Source of the DNA: Paramecium pentaurelia
Taxonomy: Eukaryota > Ciliophora > Oligohymenophorea > Peniculida > Parameciidae
Assembly (NCBI GenBank): GCA_905183005.1
Contig: CAJJDO010000013.1
Coordinates: forward strand, 51,728-115,727
Length of the DNA: 64,000 bases
Direction of reading: 5' to 3'
Both the position numbers and the translations under genes were made by a program. The notes beneath the pieces were generated by a model, which had not been told where the DNA came from, did not search any database, and saw nothing but the letters and a program-made list of their open reading frames with translations. Shown piece by piece: positions 48,246 through 58,905 of this stretch. Within the stretch, counting starts at the first letter, position 1; every line of letters starts with the position of its first letter.

Positions 48246-49384
48246 TCATTATTTTGATTCTTATAGCTTCTTTAATTTCCTTTATTTGACAGATTATCTC
48301 CATACATAAATTATCAATCCCCATTTCACCATAACTTTAATTCCAAACAATAACACTAATCCTAAAAAACCTCCTTTATAAATAAATCAATTATCCATAC
48401 ATACTTGATTATGATATTTTAATGAATAAATTAAACCAATTCTCATACTCTGTTAATTTGCCTTCAGTATTAATTGGAATAATCTTAGCTTTTGGATACT
48501 GTTACATCAAAACTTATTCATAAGTACCTAATTCATCCACTAATCCAATTTCTTTTGCTTCTTTACCTAAAAATACATTATTCTCTAATTGTTCCTTATT
48601 TATTTTTATAAATTCTCTTCTATTCTTCCAACATTCCTCTGTTAACTATTTAGTCTTAAATCCATAATATTGATCTAAATAATCCATTTCTTATTAACTA
48701 TTGCTTTTTACTAATGAGTTTATAACAAAATTATGATTCACAATTTAACTTGATTAATATTACAATGCCTATATTTAATAAATTAGATCTTTACATTTAT
48801 TCCATAATTTTAAAGAAACTCAGCAAAATTTAATTTATTTTTGTACATTTATGTAAAACCAATCTTAGATGTATTTTAAGCATATGATTTATTTCCCAAT
48901 TATAACAATTGATAAGCATTGCCTAAACTATATTCAGTTGCAAATGTATAAAGAGGCAATCCATTTAAATAGTTTTTGATTTTCTTACTTAACACTTCTA
49001 CTTAATATGGACATCCCCCTTATGAATTTATAATTAATCCTAAAGCTATTACACTTCCTCTATTCTAATTTTCCAACTGATGAGAAATTTATCTTACTCT
49101 ATTATTTATAAATCTATTTCTTACAATTAAGAATTTATTGAACCCTGTATTCTTAATACTAACACAGTGTTTTAGAAAAATATTTTTGAAATTAATTAAC
49201 TCATATTAATTATAAATAAATAAAAAATGATAGTAAATTTATTTTCAATCGATCTAAACAATTCTGTCCTGTTTTTAATTGTGTTAATTTTCATCAATTA
49301 AAATAATAATAAGATTTTCTTTTTATTGTGAATTGCTTCTTTTAAATTTCCACCTGTCATTATATAAACTCTTATTTAATTCAT
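48246..49384 (-). CDS. Peptidase S49 (SppA/signal peptide peptidase-like) protein
   Basis: 351 residues with introns 49099-49124, 48769-48794 and 48374-48404 (26, 26, 31 nt; the last ends AAG), exact multiple of three. Landmarks: TVLVLRIQGSI, VIALGLIINSQGG (S49 NSPGG motif), the Ser segment EYSLGNAYQLLQLGNKSYAQ, SKIGFTQMYK, VFLGKEAKEIGLVDELGTY. There is one membrane segment near the N-terminus and one at the C-terminus (GFLGLVLLFGIKVMVKWGLI). SppA proteases cut signal peptides within membranes by a Ser/Lys dyad. The usual Lys after the Ser domain reads YQSS here (TAA), so activity is doubtful. The first ~230 bp lie inside the duplicated block at 49157-50225. Confidence 0.8.
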
Positions 49385-50225
49385 TTCTATTATTATTCAT
49401 TTGAGATACAGACCTCTATTCTCTATTTGCTTATGAGATTTGCAAACATGGTTAAATAGTTTAATTTCGATTAGTTTCTAATTTTTCAATACTTCCTTAC
49501 CTACTCAACAATCTATATCTATCATAATTATATTTATGCCATTCTTTTCCATTGAATTTCTTTTTTAATGGAGTAAATTAGGATTACTTTTTTCTAAATT
49601 AGTTTGTTACTACATGTTCAAAATTCTTATTGTCTAACTTAAAATTAGGTTGAATATATTATTTCTTTTTGAACAGTTAAAGCATATTCTAATATTTTAT
49701 GTGTAATAATTGATTTAACTATTTGGAATATTTATCCTAAATTTTGCAAACATCTTGATTAATAACACCATTTATAGAATATCGACGATGCAACTAGTAA
49801 GAGGATTTTGGCTCTTTGTTTAATTATCTTGTTTAAAAATTCATTTATTAATTAACAGTTGGCTCAATTGTTTTTATTTTTGACACTTATAAATGCATAA
49901 TCTTTTTTTATTTTACTTTAATATTTTTATGAAATTACAATACTCTATCAAAGAATACAAAAATAATATCTCATAGTACACTATTTCATTCTTGTGACTC
50001 TCATTTACAATAATGCGTAATTATTTATTCAAAGTATATAAAAAACTAATAATATTCTTAATAAATGAAATTGTAATTATTAATAATAATTTCATAATAT
50101 ATATAATCACATTCAAGATTCTTATCCTTATTTAATTCCTAATAAAATATTTTCTTATCTTATAGTTTGATATATTTTAATCTTGTTTAAACGAGATTTT
50201 TGTGAAGGTATATTTGCTTTATTTA
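49157..50225. repeat. 1,069-bp direct repeat, copy 1
   Basis: Begins tactaacacagtgttttag and ends tgaaggtatatttgctttattta. It appears identical to 50227-51295 line by line (offset 1,070). It contains the 5' end of the SppA-like gene and AT-rich intergenic DNA (49385-50225), in which I see no other gene. Confidence 0.95.
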
Positions 50226-50226
50226 N
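50226..50226. other. Single N (assembly join)
   Basis: One ambiguous base separates two identical 1,069-bp blocks, the usual trace of a scaffold join. Confidence 0.95.
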
Positions 50227-50454
50227 TACTAACACAGTGTTTTAGAAAAATATTTTTGAAATTAATTAACTCATATTAATTATAAATAAATAAAAAATGA
50301 TAGTAAATTTATTTTCAATCGATCTAAACAATTCTGTCCTGTTTTTAATTGTGTTAATTTTCATCAATTAAAATAATAATAAGATTTTCTTTTTATTGTG
50401 AATTGCTTCTTTTAAATTTCCACCTGTCATTATATAAACTCTTATTTAATTCAT
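50227..50454 (-). pseudogene. Truncated 5' fragment of the SppA-like gene
   Basis: Copy 2 of the repeat carries only the SppA start and membrane segment, cut at the N. If the repeat is an assembly artefact this fragment does not exist in the genome. Confidence 0.7.
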
Positions 50455-51295
50455 TTCTATTATTATTCATTTGAGATACAGACCTCTATTCTCTATTTGC
50501 TTATGAGATTTGCAAACATGGTTAAATAGTTTAATTTCGATTAGTTTCTAATTTTTCAATACTTCCTTACCTACTCAACAATCTATATCTATCATAATTA
50601 TATTTATGCCATTCTTTTCCATTGAATTTCTTTTTTAATGGAGTAAATTAGGATTACTTTTTTCTAAATTAGTTTGTTACTACATGTTCAAAATTCTTAT
50701 TGTCTAACTTAAAATTAGGTTGAATATATTATTTCTTTTTGAACAGTTAAAGCATATTCTAATATTTTATGTGTAATAATTGATTTAACTATTTGGAATA
50801 TTTATCCTAAATTTTGCAAACATCTTGATTAATAACACCATTTATAGAATATCGACGATGCAACTAGTAAGAGGATTTTGGCTCTTTGTTTAATTATCTT
50901 GTTTAAAAATTCATTTATTAATTAACAGTTGGCTCAATTGTTTTTATTTTTGACACTTATAAATGCATAATCTTTTTTTATTTTACTTTAATATTTTTAT
51001 GAAATTACAATACTCTATCAAAGAATACAAAAATAATATCTCATAGTACACTATTTCATTCTTGTGACTCTCATTTACAATAATGCGTAATTATTTATTC
51101 AAAGTATATAAAAAACTAATAATATTCTTAATAAATGAAATTGTAATTATTAATAATAATTTCATAATATATATAATCACATTCAAGATTCTTATCCTTA
51201 TTTAATTCCTAATAAAATATTTTCTTATCTTATAGTTTGATATATTTTAATCTTGTTTAAACGAGATTTTTGTGAAGGTATATTTGCTTTATTTA
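50227..51295. repeat. 1,069-bp direct repeat, copy 2
   Basis: Apparently exact second copy of 49157-50225. After it the sequence continues uniquely (gcaagaattgttgat) into the 3' flank of the gene at 51417-52139. Confidence 0.95.
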
Positions 51296-51416
51296 GCAAG
51301 AATTGTTGATATGATTTGATGTAAGATAGTTTAGGAGTTCTAAATGATTATGGATTCATTCAGACTTAATATAAATATAGAAAGTTTATATAAAACTTTA
51401 GTCAATTAATAATAAT

Positions 51417-52139
51417 TCACATTATCTATTTTATTAAATGAGATTTTATTCTATCAAACATTCTTATTTCAACCAATTCATTGAATCTTACAGTTTTCTT
51501 TTTTTGTTACTCATCAATTAATTAATCTTTTTATGGACTAACTTATTTTAAATTTGATTTTGATCTTACTCTTTCAATATCAGATTTAGATCTCTCAGGT
51601 CTTTAAATATCTACTTAATTATGAATAACTGAATTTTTTCGAAGAGTATTTATTAAGAATTTCTTATTATTTTCAGGATCTTCTTTTGAAAATTGGATTT
51701 TTTAAGGTATTTTAATATTTATTTTCTTAAAATTAAACTTTATTTTTTTTGTATTACTAGTTGATCCACCTACATTAAAGTCATATTGTTTTAAATGAAT
51801 TTATTTATTTCTATCTGAAACAATATTTAATAATCCTTTTAATTTGTTATCTTCAAAAATTTTAGGTTTTATTGGGGATAATGATCTTTCTTCTAATAAT
51901 TTGTTCTTTTGTATTTTTTCAACTTTTAAAGGTTCAAAACGATAAAATTCTCTACTTGTTGATATTGCTTTTGTAGTTGGGGATTCAAAAAATGGTTGAT
52001 GATTACTCCTGGAACTCATTTATTACTTAGCATTTTAAGGAGATATGTAAGGTTCTTGAAAATATGTATTAAGTAATGGTATTTTAAATCCCTTTAACAA
52101 TTATAAAGGTTCATCAATCTATTAATGTTTGATTGCCAT
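51417..52139 (-). CDS. Basic Ser/Pro-rich protein, unknown function
   Basis: 240 codons without intron from ATG at 52139 (MAIKHQQIDEPLQLLKGFKI) to TGA at 51417. It contains short phospho-site-like pieces (FFESPTTKAISTSREFYRFE, ERSLSPIKPKIFEDNKLKGL) and a basic C-terminal part (RPERSKSDIERVRSKSN, KKKTVRFNELVEIRMF). KTVRF resembles a PP1-docking RVxF-type element and SPIKP a CDK-type site, both only suggestive. Probably disordered; no family recognised. Confidence 0.7.
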
Positions 52140-52215
52140 TGTACAGAGGTTGAAAACACAATATAAAAAATTTATAATTGGTAAGAAAAATAATTTATCA
52201 ATAAAGTATTATTGA

Positions 52216-52719
52216 TCATGGCATTCCAAAAAACCTTGGTGTTTCAAGATCCAAATTTACATTTTCTTTAAAATTTTGTTTATAATCCTTTATTGCTAAA
52301 TTGAATTTTTTTTCAACTTTCTGTTGTTCTGTTAAGACTTCATCCTAAGGGTGTTTATGAGATGTGAAGCTTTTTTCTTGCTAATTCTTATGTTAAACTT
52401 AAGATTAATCTTATTTGACCTTCATTTCCTTTCTATTTCCATCTAGAATGTCTTTCAGCTTGATGACATCAATAGGATTATGAGGCATGTTCAAATCTTA
52501 GAATTTTAAAGATCTAAAAGAACTATTTGGACGTAGCTTATCTTATTTTCCTTATTCTTAACTTCTTTAACTTTGTTGTTACTCCTGAAATTAAGCGAGA
52601 CTCTGGTTCTTTTGTAGCTGTTCACTTAATTAAGGGAGTTGATTATGTTTGTTTTTCATTGCATTCTTATACATGGCCATTTTTGGAGAAATTGGAGTCT
52701 GTTGAGTATTATTCTTCAT
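52216..52719 (-). CDS. Small polar protein, unknown function
   Basis: 167 codons, no intron; ATG at 52719 (MKNNTQQTPISPKMAMYKNA) to TGA at 52216. Gln-rich helical part (QLPQLSEQLQKNQSLAQFQE), a link (RPNSSFRSLKFQDLNMPHNP), then IDVIKLKDILDGNRKEMKVK. The C-terminal segment (EQQKVEKKFNLAIKDYKQNF) may be helical; the end is DLETPRFFGMP. Lies 76 bp upstream of the similarly oriented basic protein gene. Function unknown. Confidence 0.65.
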
Positions 52720-53100
52720 GTAATATATTCTTGTTTTGTTTTATTTATGTTATATATTAGAAATCCTTTAATGATAAATAGATCTTTCAATAAAAAAGAT
52801 TGTATGAGATATCAAATCATAATTCCATCATAATTTATGTCCCATTTTGTTAATAATTGTGTTTTCTATTAAGTAGATAATTAATGTTAATGATGAGATT
52901 ACATAATTTAATTCACTATCAGTTATTTAGTATTAAAAATTAACTACACATCAATATTTAATTTTAAATTTTATTGTCTTTTGATTTGTAAATTATATCA
53001 ATAAAATCACTTAAGAATGATAATAGATGAATTTTATAAAGGTTATTATGATGATTGAAGAGGTAAAATTTAGAATATAAAATAATTATTTAAATTATTA
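52720..53100. other. Divergent intergenic region
   Basis: 381 bp between divergent genes, AT-rich, nothing recognised. Confidence 0.5.
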
Positions 53101-55871
53101 ATGTTTATATTGCTTTGTTTATTACATTTATAATATGTAGAATCAAAGGTGATTTATTTTTTACCACATTCACATGATGATGTTGGTTGGTTAGATACTG
53201 TATGGAATATCTATGATAATGGACCTGGAGTAAAAAATATAATATCATCATATTCAACAGCTTTATCAAAAGATTCAGGAAGAAGATTTGTGTAGGTTGA
53301 AACAATTTATTTTAAAAAATGGTATGAAGAATAGGATATTGAGACAAAATAAATGATTAATAAATTAATCATTAATGGGTAATTAGAGTTTGCAGCTGGA
53401 GGATGGTCAATGAATGATGAAGCCACAACTTATTATGAAGATATAATAGATTCATTTACTGGAGGTCATACATATTTATATGAATAATTTAGAATTATTC
53501 CAAGAGTTGGTTGGTAAATTGATCCTTTTGGACATTCATCAACATTTGCATATATATCTTATATGATGGGAATGGATGGATAATATTTTGCTAGAATTGA
53601 TTAAATAGATAAATCGGAGAGATTGAAGAATAAAAATTTAGAATTTATATGGAATCCAAAACCAGGGATTGAATTATTTTGTCATATTAATTATAGACAT
53701 TATTCAAGTCCTCCAGGATTTGATTTTGATCCTTTGAGATCTTCACCTGAAATTTAATCTAATTAAGTCAATTAAAAAGCTAATTAATTATTAGAATATT
53801 TTGGATAATAAGCTAATTATTATAAAGGAGAAACAATTGTACATACCTTAGGAGATGATAATGAATGGTCATCTGCTGAAAGTTATTACAAAAATATTGA
53901 AAAACTCATTGATAATATCAATTAGAAAAATGGTACATAATAAATTCATTTTTCAACTCCTCATCAATATTTAAAAAGATTAAACCAATAAAATTTATAA
54001 TATTCTGTAAAATTTGATGATTTTTTTCCATATTCAGATAATCATCAATCTTATTGGACTGGTTATTATACTTCCAGAATTAGTTTTAAAGGTTATGTGA
54101 GATAATTAAGTAAAGAATTTTAATAAATAAAAACTTTCTTATCCAAATAAATTTCTTATGATAATATAAAAGATGAGGATGAATTATTATAACTATTATC
54201 TAATCATAATTAAAATATGGGTATTGTATAACATCATGATGCAATTACTGGAACAGCAAAATAATTTGTTAATGATGATTATATTAAACTATTATAATAA
54301 TCATCAACTTTATTAGATTAATACATGAGAAAACATGTATCAATATTAACTGAATAATTATTGGAATATAAAAATTATGAATATCATACATGTTATTATA
54401 ATAAAACTATTTCTGAATGTAAATAATTAGATGTGTGGTTAAATTAAAATAAAACTGTACTCTTAGCATTATTAATGAATTAAAATAGGATTATTAAATT
54501 ACCAGTTCCTAATCTTCATTATACAGTCTTAGATGAAAATAATATTTCTCTCAATTACACTTTATTATGTGATAATTAAGATTGTGTGTTATATTTTATT
54601 ATTGATGAAGATAATATAGAAGAAACTTAATTTTATAAAATAATACCATCTATTGATAAACATCCATTTAATACAAAAAGAATATAAATTAGTATAAATG
54701 ATGATACTGATTTATCTACAATTCTAAATAATTAAACAAAAACCAATAATACTTTTAAATTAACTTATGCTTATTATGTATCTTCATCTGATTATAGATA
54801 ACCAAGTGGAGCATATATTTTTAGACCTGATGGATAATTAAATCCTTATGGTAACATTATAAATTCATCCATACATTATGATGATATTGTCACTGAATTA
54901 ATTATTAAAAGAAATGATGTAACTACTAAAATAAGAAAATATAAACATTTGTAAGATGAATATGAAATAGAGACATTTTTGGATTCAATTGAATTTATAA
55001 ATAAATCAGGAAAAGAAATAGTAATGTTAATTGATACAGATATTGAAAATAATGATACATTTTATACTGATAGTAATGGATTAGATTTATAAAAGAGAGT
55101 TAAAAATTATAGAGAAACATTTAATTTAATAGATACAGAACCTGTTTCATAAAATTATTATCCAGTTACTAATATGATATTGTTAAATTAAACTAATGGT
55201 TAAACAGTAGCTATTATTAATGATAGATCTTAAGGAGGTACAAGTTTAAAAAAAGGATAAATTGAATTAATGATTCATAGAAGAATTGGAACTGATGATA
55301 GAAGAGGAGTTGGAGAAGCCTTAAAAGAAGATATTGATGATCCAAAATGTTAAAAAACAAATACATGTAATAATAAAAAAGGAATATCTTAAACTTTATT
55401 TCATTAACTAGTTTTTTTTTAAAATACTTAAGATCCAAATAAAGCCAGAAAAATTTAATTAAGAGAAGATATGATAGCTCTTAAATATTTTGCAGAAGAT
55501 TTCTTTTCAAAATTCAATATTTAAAAAAATAAAGTTATTCCATAAAGTTATCTTGATGAAATAGTAGTTTTAGATGAAGATTCAATATCTAAAATAAGAA
55601 TTGAACCCAAATAACAATATTTCATTGTGAGAATACATAACTTATAAGAAGTTGGTATCATTGATTTCTAATTACCTAAAAGTGTTTAATATTATTAAAC
55701 TACTATGAATGGGCTTATGACAATTGAAGAATGGTAATCTACTAAATTAAGTATTAAATTTAATTATTTATTATAGATTGGCAAACACTAAACAAAACCA
55801 AAACTCAAATTTAAGTTAATTCATTTTAAGTTCAACCTTAATTCATATCAACATTTATTATCTTAAGATGA
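53101..55871 (+). CDS. Lysosomal-type alpha-mannosidase (GH38)
   Basis: 914 residues; signal peptide MFILLCLLHLQYVES; intron 55751-55776 (26 nt); exact multiple of three. Catalytic landmarks of GH38: zinc site PHSHDDVGWL (residues 22-31), GGWSMNDEAT, the nucleophile Asp in GWQIDPFGHS, and QHHDAITGTAK. It removes alpha-linked mannose from N-glycans, using Zn and a retaining mechanism, in lysosome/phagosome or secreted. Length matches class II lysosomal enzymes. The C-terminal intron, if retained, would change only the last ~45 residues. It is convergent with the TPR gene, with only 28 bp between stops. Confidence 0.95.
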
Positions 55872-55899
55872 ATTATAATTATAAATTATATATCATTTA

Positions 55900-58862
55900 T
55901 CAAAAATTTTCTATAATCTCTTATACTGAATAATTTGATTAATTATCTAATATTGAAAATAATCTTATATATTAAATGACTTTTCTAAAATCTTACTATA
56001 AAAATAAACAAATTCCTAAAACAAAATTTTTATCTTTTTTTACCTTTAAATCTAAGACTTTTTGTCATTTCAGGAAATCTGGCTAAAATTATATTATAGT
56101 ATTGCATAGCTTCATATGCTTTCTCCTCTTTTAGTAACAATGAAGCTATGTATTAATAGATTTTACCTTTCTTATGATAGAGTTAAGGATCATTTATTAA
56201 TGCCAATATTTCATCACTAAAACATTATTAGATAGCCTCTTTTCTTTTATCATATATACTTAAAAATTCAGCTATTATATGAAATAATACTCCAACCTTT
56301 TTATAAATAAATTTCTTTATTATTTGGATTATATTTAATTCCTTTATCAAAACATTAAATTGCTTCTTCTAATCTATTTATATTTGCTAAAGAAAATGCT
56401 GTCATATAAATAAATATTCACCTTTTTTCTAGTAAACTTAAGAATTGGTAGGATCTATCGATATTGCTATATCATATTGAGAGATTTCTTAATCATATTA
56501 CTTTAATTACTGTAATTGATTTGCTATTCTTATTTTAAAATATTACCTTTTTATAAATATGCTTCAATATAAAATGGGTTCATTTGAATGGCTTAATCAT
56601 AATACTTTATAGCTTTTTCATATTCCATTTAATTGAATAATACTTATCCTATATTTTATAATTTTTTGTTTTACCTTTACAACAATATAATTCAATTTGG
56701 TATGGATTCTTTTTTAAGGCTTCATCATAACACTCTATGATATTGATTTTTAATTCACTATTTTTTATTGTTTAAGCTAGTATTTTATATTTAAGTACCT
56801 TGAATTTTAACAATATTTTCATCATATTATGCTCTCTCCATTGCTATTTTTAAACAAATTAATGCCTCAGCATATCTAGATGCATCAATTAAGATATTAG
56901 CTAATAAATCAATCTACGAAAACTTTACTTTTTTCTATATAAATTTAAGAATTATAAGGATCTATCAAAAGAGCTTGATCTAAACATTCAATACTTTCAT
57001 TTATTTCATAAATGTTATATATCGATTTACCTAATTTTATTAATTTCTTACTCTTTTCTATATATGAAAATGTAAAGTATGGGTTTAAAATAATTGCTTT
57101 ATCTATTTGTTCTATTGCTTCCTATTTATGAGCCTAAAAATCTAGGATAATGCCTTAAAATATAACTATTAAACTGATACCTTTTGCTAAATTTGGTAAA
57201 TGGTTATTAGCATCATGTCTTAAAATCAGATTTTGATGTTCTATTGCTTCAAACAAATTAATTGAATAGATTATTTGTGAGACTAAATAATGAAATCTTT
57301 ATACATAGAATTATTTGTATATTGAATTCATAGGGAAATTTTAGAGATGCTTCTTTGAAAAGTGAAATAGCTTCTGCTTTTCTTTGTATCTAAATTAAAG
57401 TAGTAACTAAATCAAATAGATATAAAATTCACTGATTTTTATGTAAATTTAATGATTATTCGGAGAATATTAAAGAGCTTTCTAGTAAGACTCAACTGCC
57501 TGAATATACTTATTCCATTTAATTAAAAATTCGCCTAAATTTATTTATAAAAATACCTTAATAGTAATAGGATTCAAATTTATATGGAAATTATTTAATT
57601 GCTTATTCATAACATGTCATAGCTGTATCATAAAGATGCAAATTTTCTAAAAGCTAAGCTAATCACATTATCATAGAGAATACCTTTGGCAATTAATAAA
57701 TCTAAGTTCTTTTCTATTTTTGCAATTGCTTCATCATAAAGTTCCAATGCCATCTAATATTTATGTTAAGAAATTAAGCTTTAACCTATTAACTTATAAT
57801 CATTAATACCCTTTTTTAAAATGACATTACAATCAAGAGGAAATTAATTAATGATATGATCGTAGCATTTGATTGCTTGATCAAACTTATACAATTAATT
57901 TAAATAAGTTGCTATATAAATTGAGTTATAAATTACCTTTTTCAAGATAGATTTCTTTGTGATTTTGAAATCTTGCTATTGCTTAATCATAGCATTCAAT
58001 AACTTCATCGATTTGTTATAAACCATGTAAAACAAAAGCTATAAAAATATTTTTAATTTAAACCCTTTAGAAAATAAACCTCATAACCATAAAACGATTA
58101 TAATGGATCTTCTTCAATAAATGAATTTTTTTTATTTAACTAATTCTATTTAAATAATATATCAAATTTTGAAGTCATAAATTCATGATCTATTTTTGCT
58201 ACTTCTAAACTAGTAATCTTAGCTTCTTAAAAATTATTCATTAAAAGTAACATCTTAACTTTAAATGTTAATAGATCTAAATTATATGGATCTTATGCTA
58301 TAGCTTCATCCATAGTATTAATAACTTCATTAAATTTATTTAATTTATATAGAAGTTTAGCTACTATTATATGATATTTAAACCTTTAGCAATAGGAATA
58401 TCATGACTGTATCTAGCATAATTCAAAGCTTAATTATAAACATAAAGTGATTCTTCTGATTAATGTAAGGATTCAAGAATTTGTCCTTTTTTTAATTACT
58501 CTAAATACCTTTTGCAAGATATACTAAAGGATTATTTGAACTTCTCTTATCTGCTAATTCTATGCATTCAATTGCTTCTTTAAATTATTTTAATTATAAT
58601 AAGGTTTTAGCTACTAATTAATATAAATGAAACCTTTGTCTATATATATTTAAAAGTTGTTTGGATCTATTCTAAGAGCTTTATCATAAAGAATCTTAGC
58701 TTAATCATAATTTTAGGTAATGTATAATAATTAAGCTTAAAATTAATGATAAAATAAACCTTATTTGAGTTAAAGTTGTAAATTGTATGGTTATTAAATT
58801 TCTAATAATTACAATAGATGATTGAAATCATTACATGTATAATCTAATTGATTGATGCTCAT
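55900..58862 (-). CDS. Long tetratricopeptide-repeat protein with phased introns
   Basis: Start MSINQLDYTCNDFNHLLQLL; then about twenty TPR units (LYDKALRIDPNNFQIYIDKG, QLYKFDQAIKCYDHIINQFP, MALELYDEAIAKIEKNLDLL) and a last unit ending ILARFPEMTKSLRF. The likely stop is TGA at 55900 after a 28-nt intron. TPR superhelices bind peptides and assemble complexes, for example intraflagellar or chaperone machinery; the partner is unknown. Nearly every repeat carries a 20-28-nt intron at the same phase-1 site (Lys, then G|GT). Three placed introns are 57912-57936, 57786-57809 and 57659-57683, leaving exons of exactly 102 nt. I did not place all introns, so residue count is approximate (about 800). 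Confidence 0.85.
57659..57936 (-). repeat. Exon-plus-intron repeat units in TPR gene (~127 bp period)
   Basis: Donor sites at 57936, 57809 and 57683 are 127 and 126 bp apart; the two exons between are each 102 nt, or 34 codons. The acctttt-type donor complement recurs with similar spacing from about 56040 to 58700. Confidence 0.85.
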
Positions 58863-58905
58863 ATTAATTAATAAAATATATAATATGATATACATTATAT
58901 AATTC

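Noticed and set aside
50227..51295. Genuine recent tandem duplication or mobile element
   Set aside because: Perfect identity, no terminal repeats or transposase, and an N exactly at the junction make an assembly overlap far more likely.
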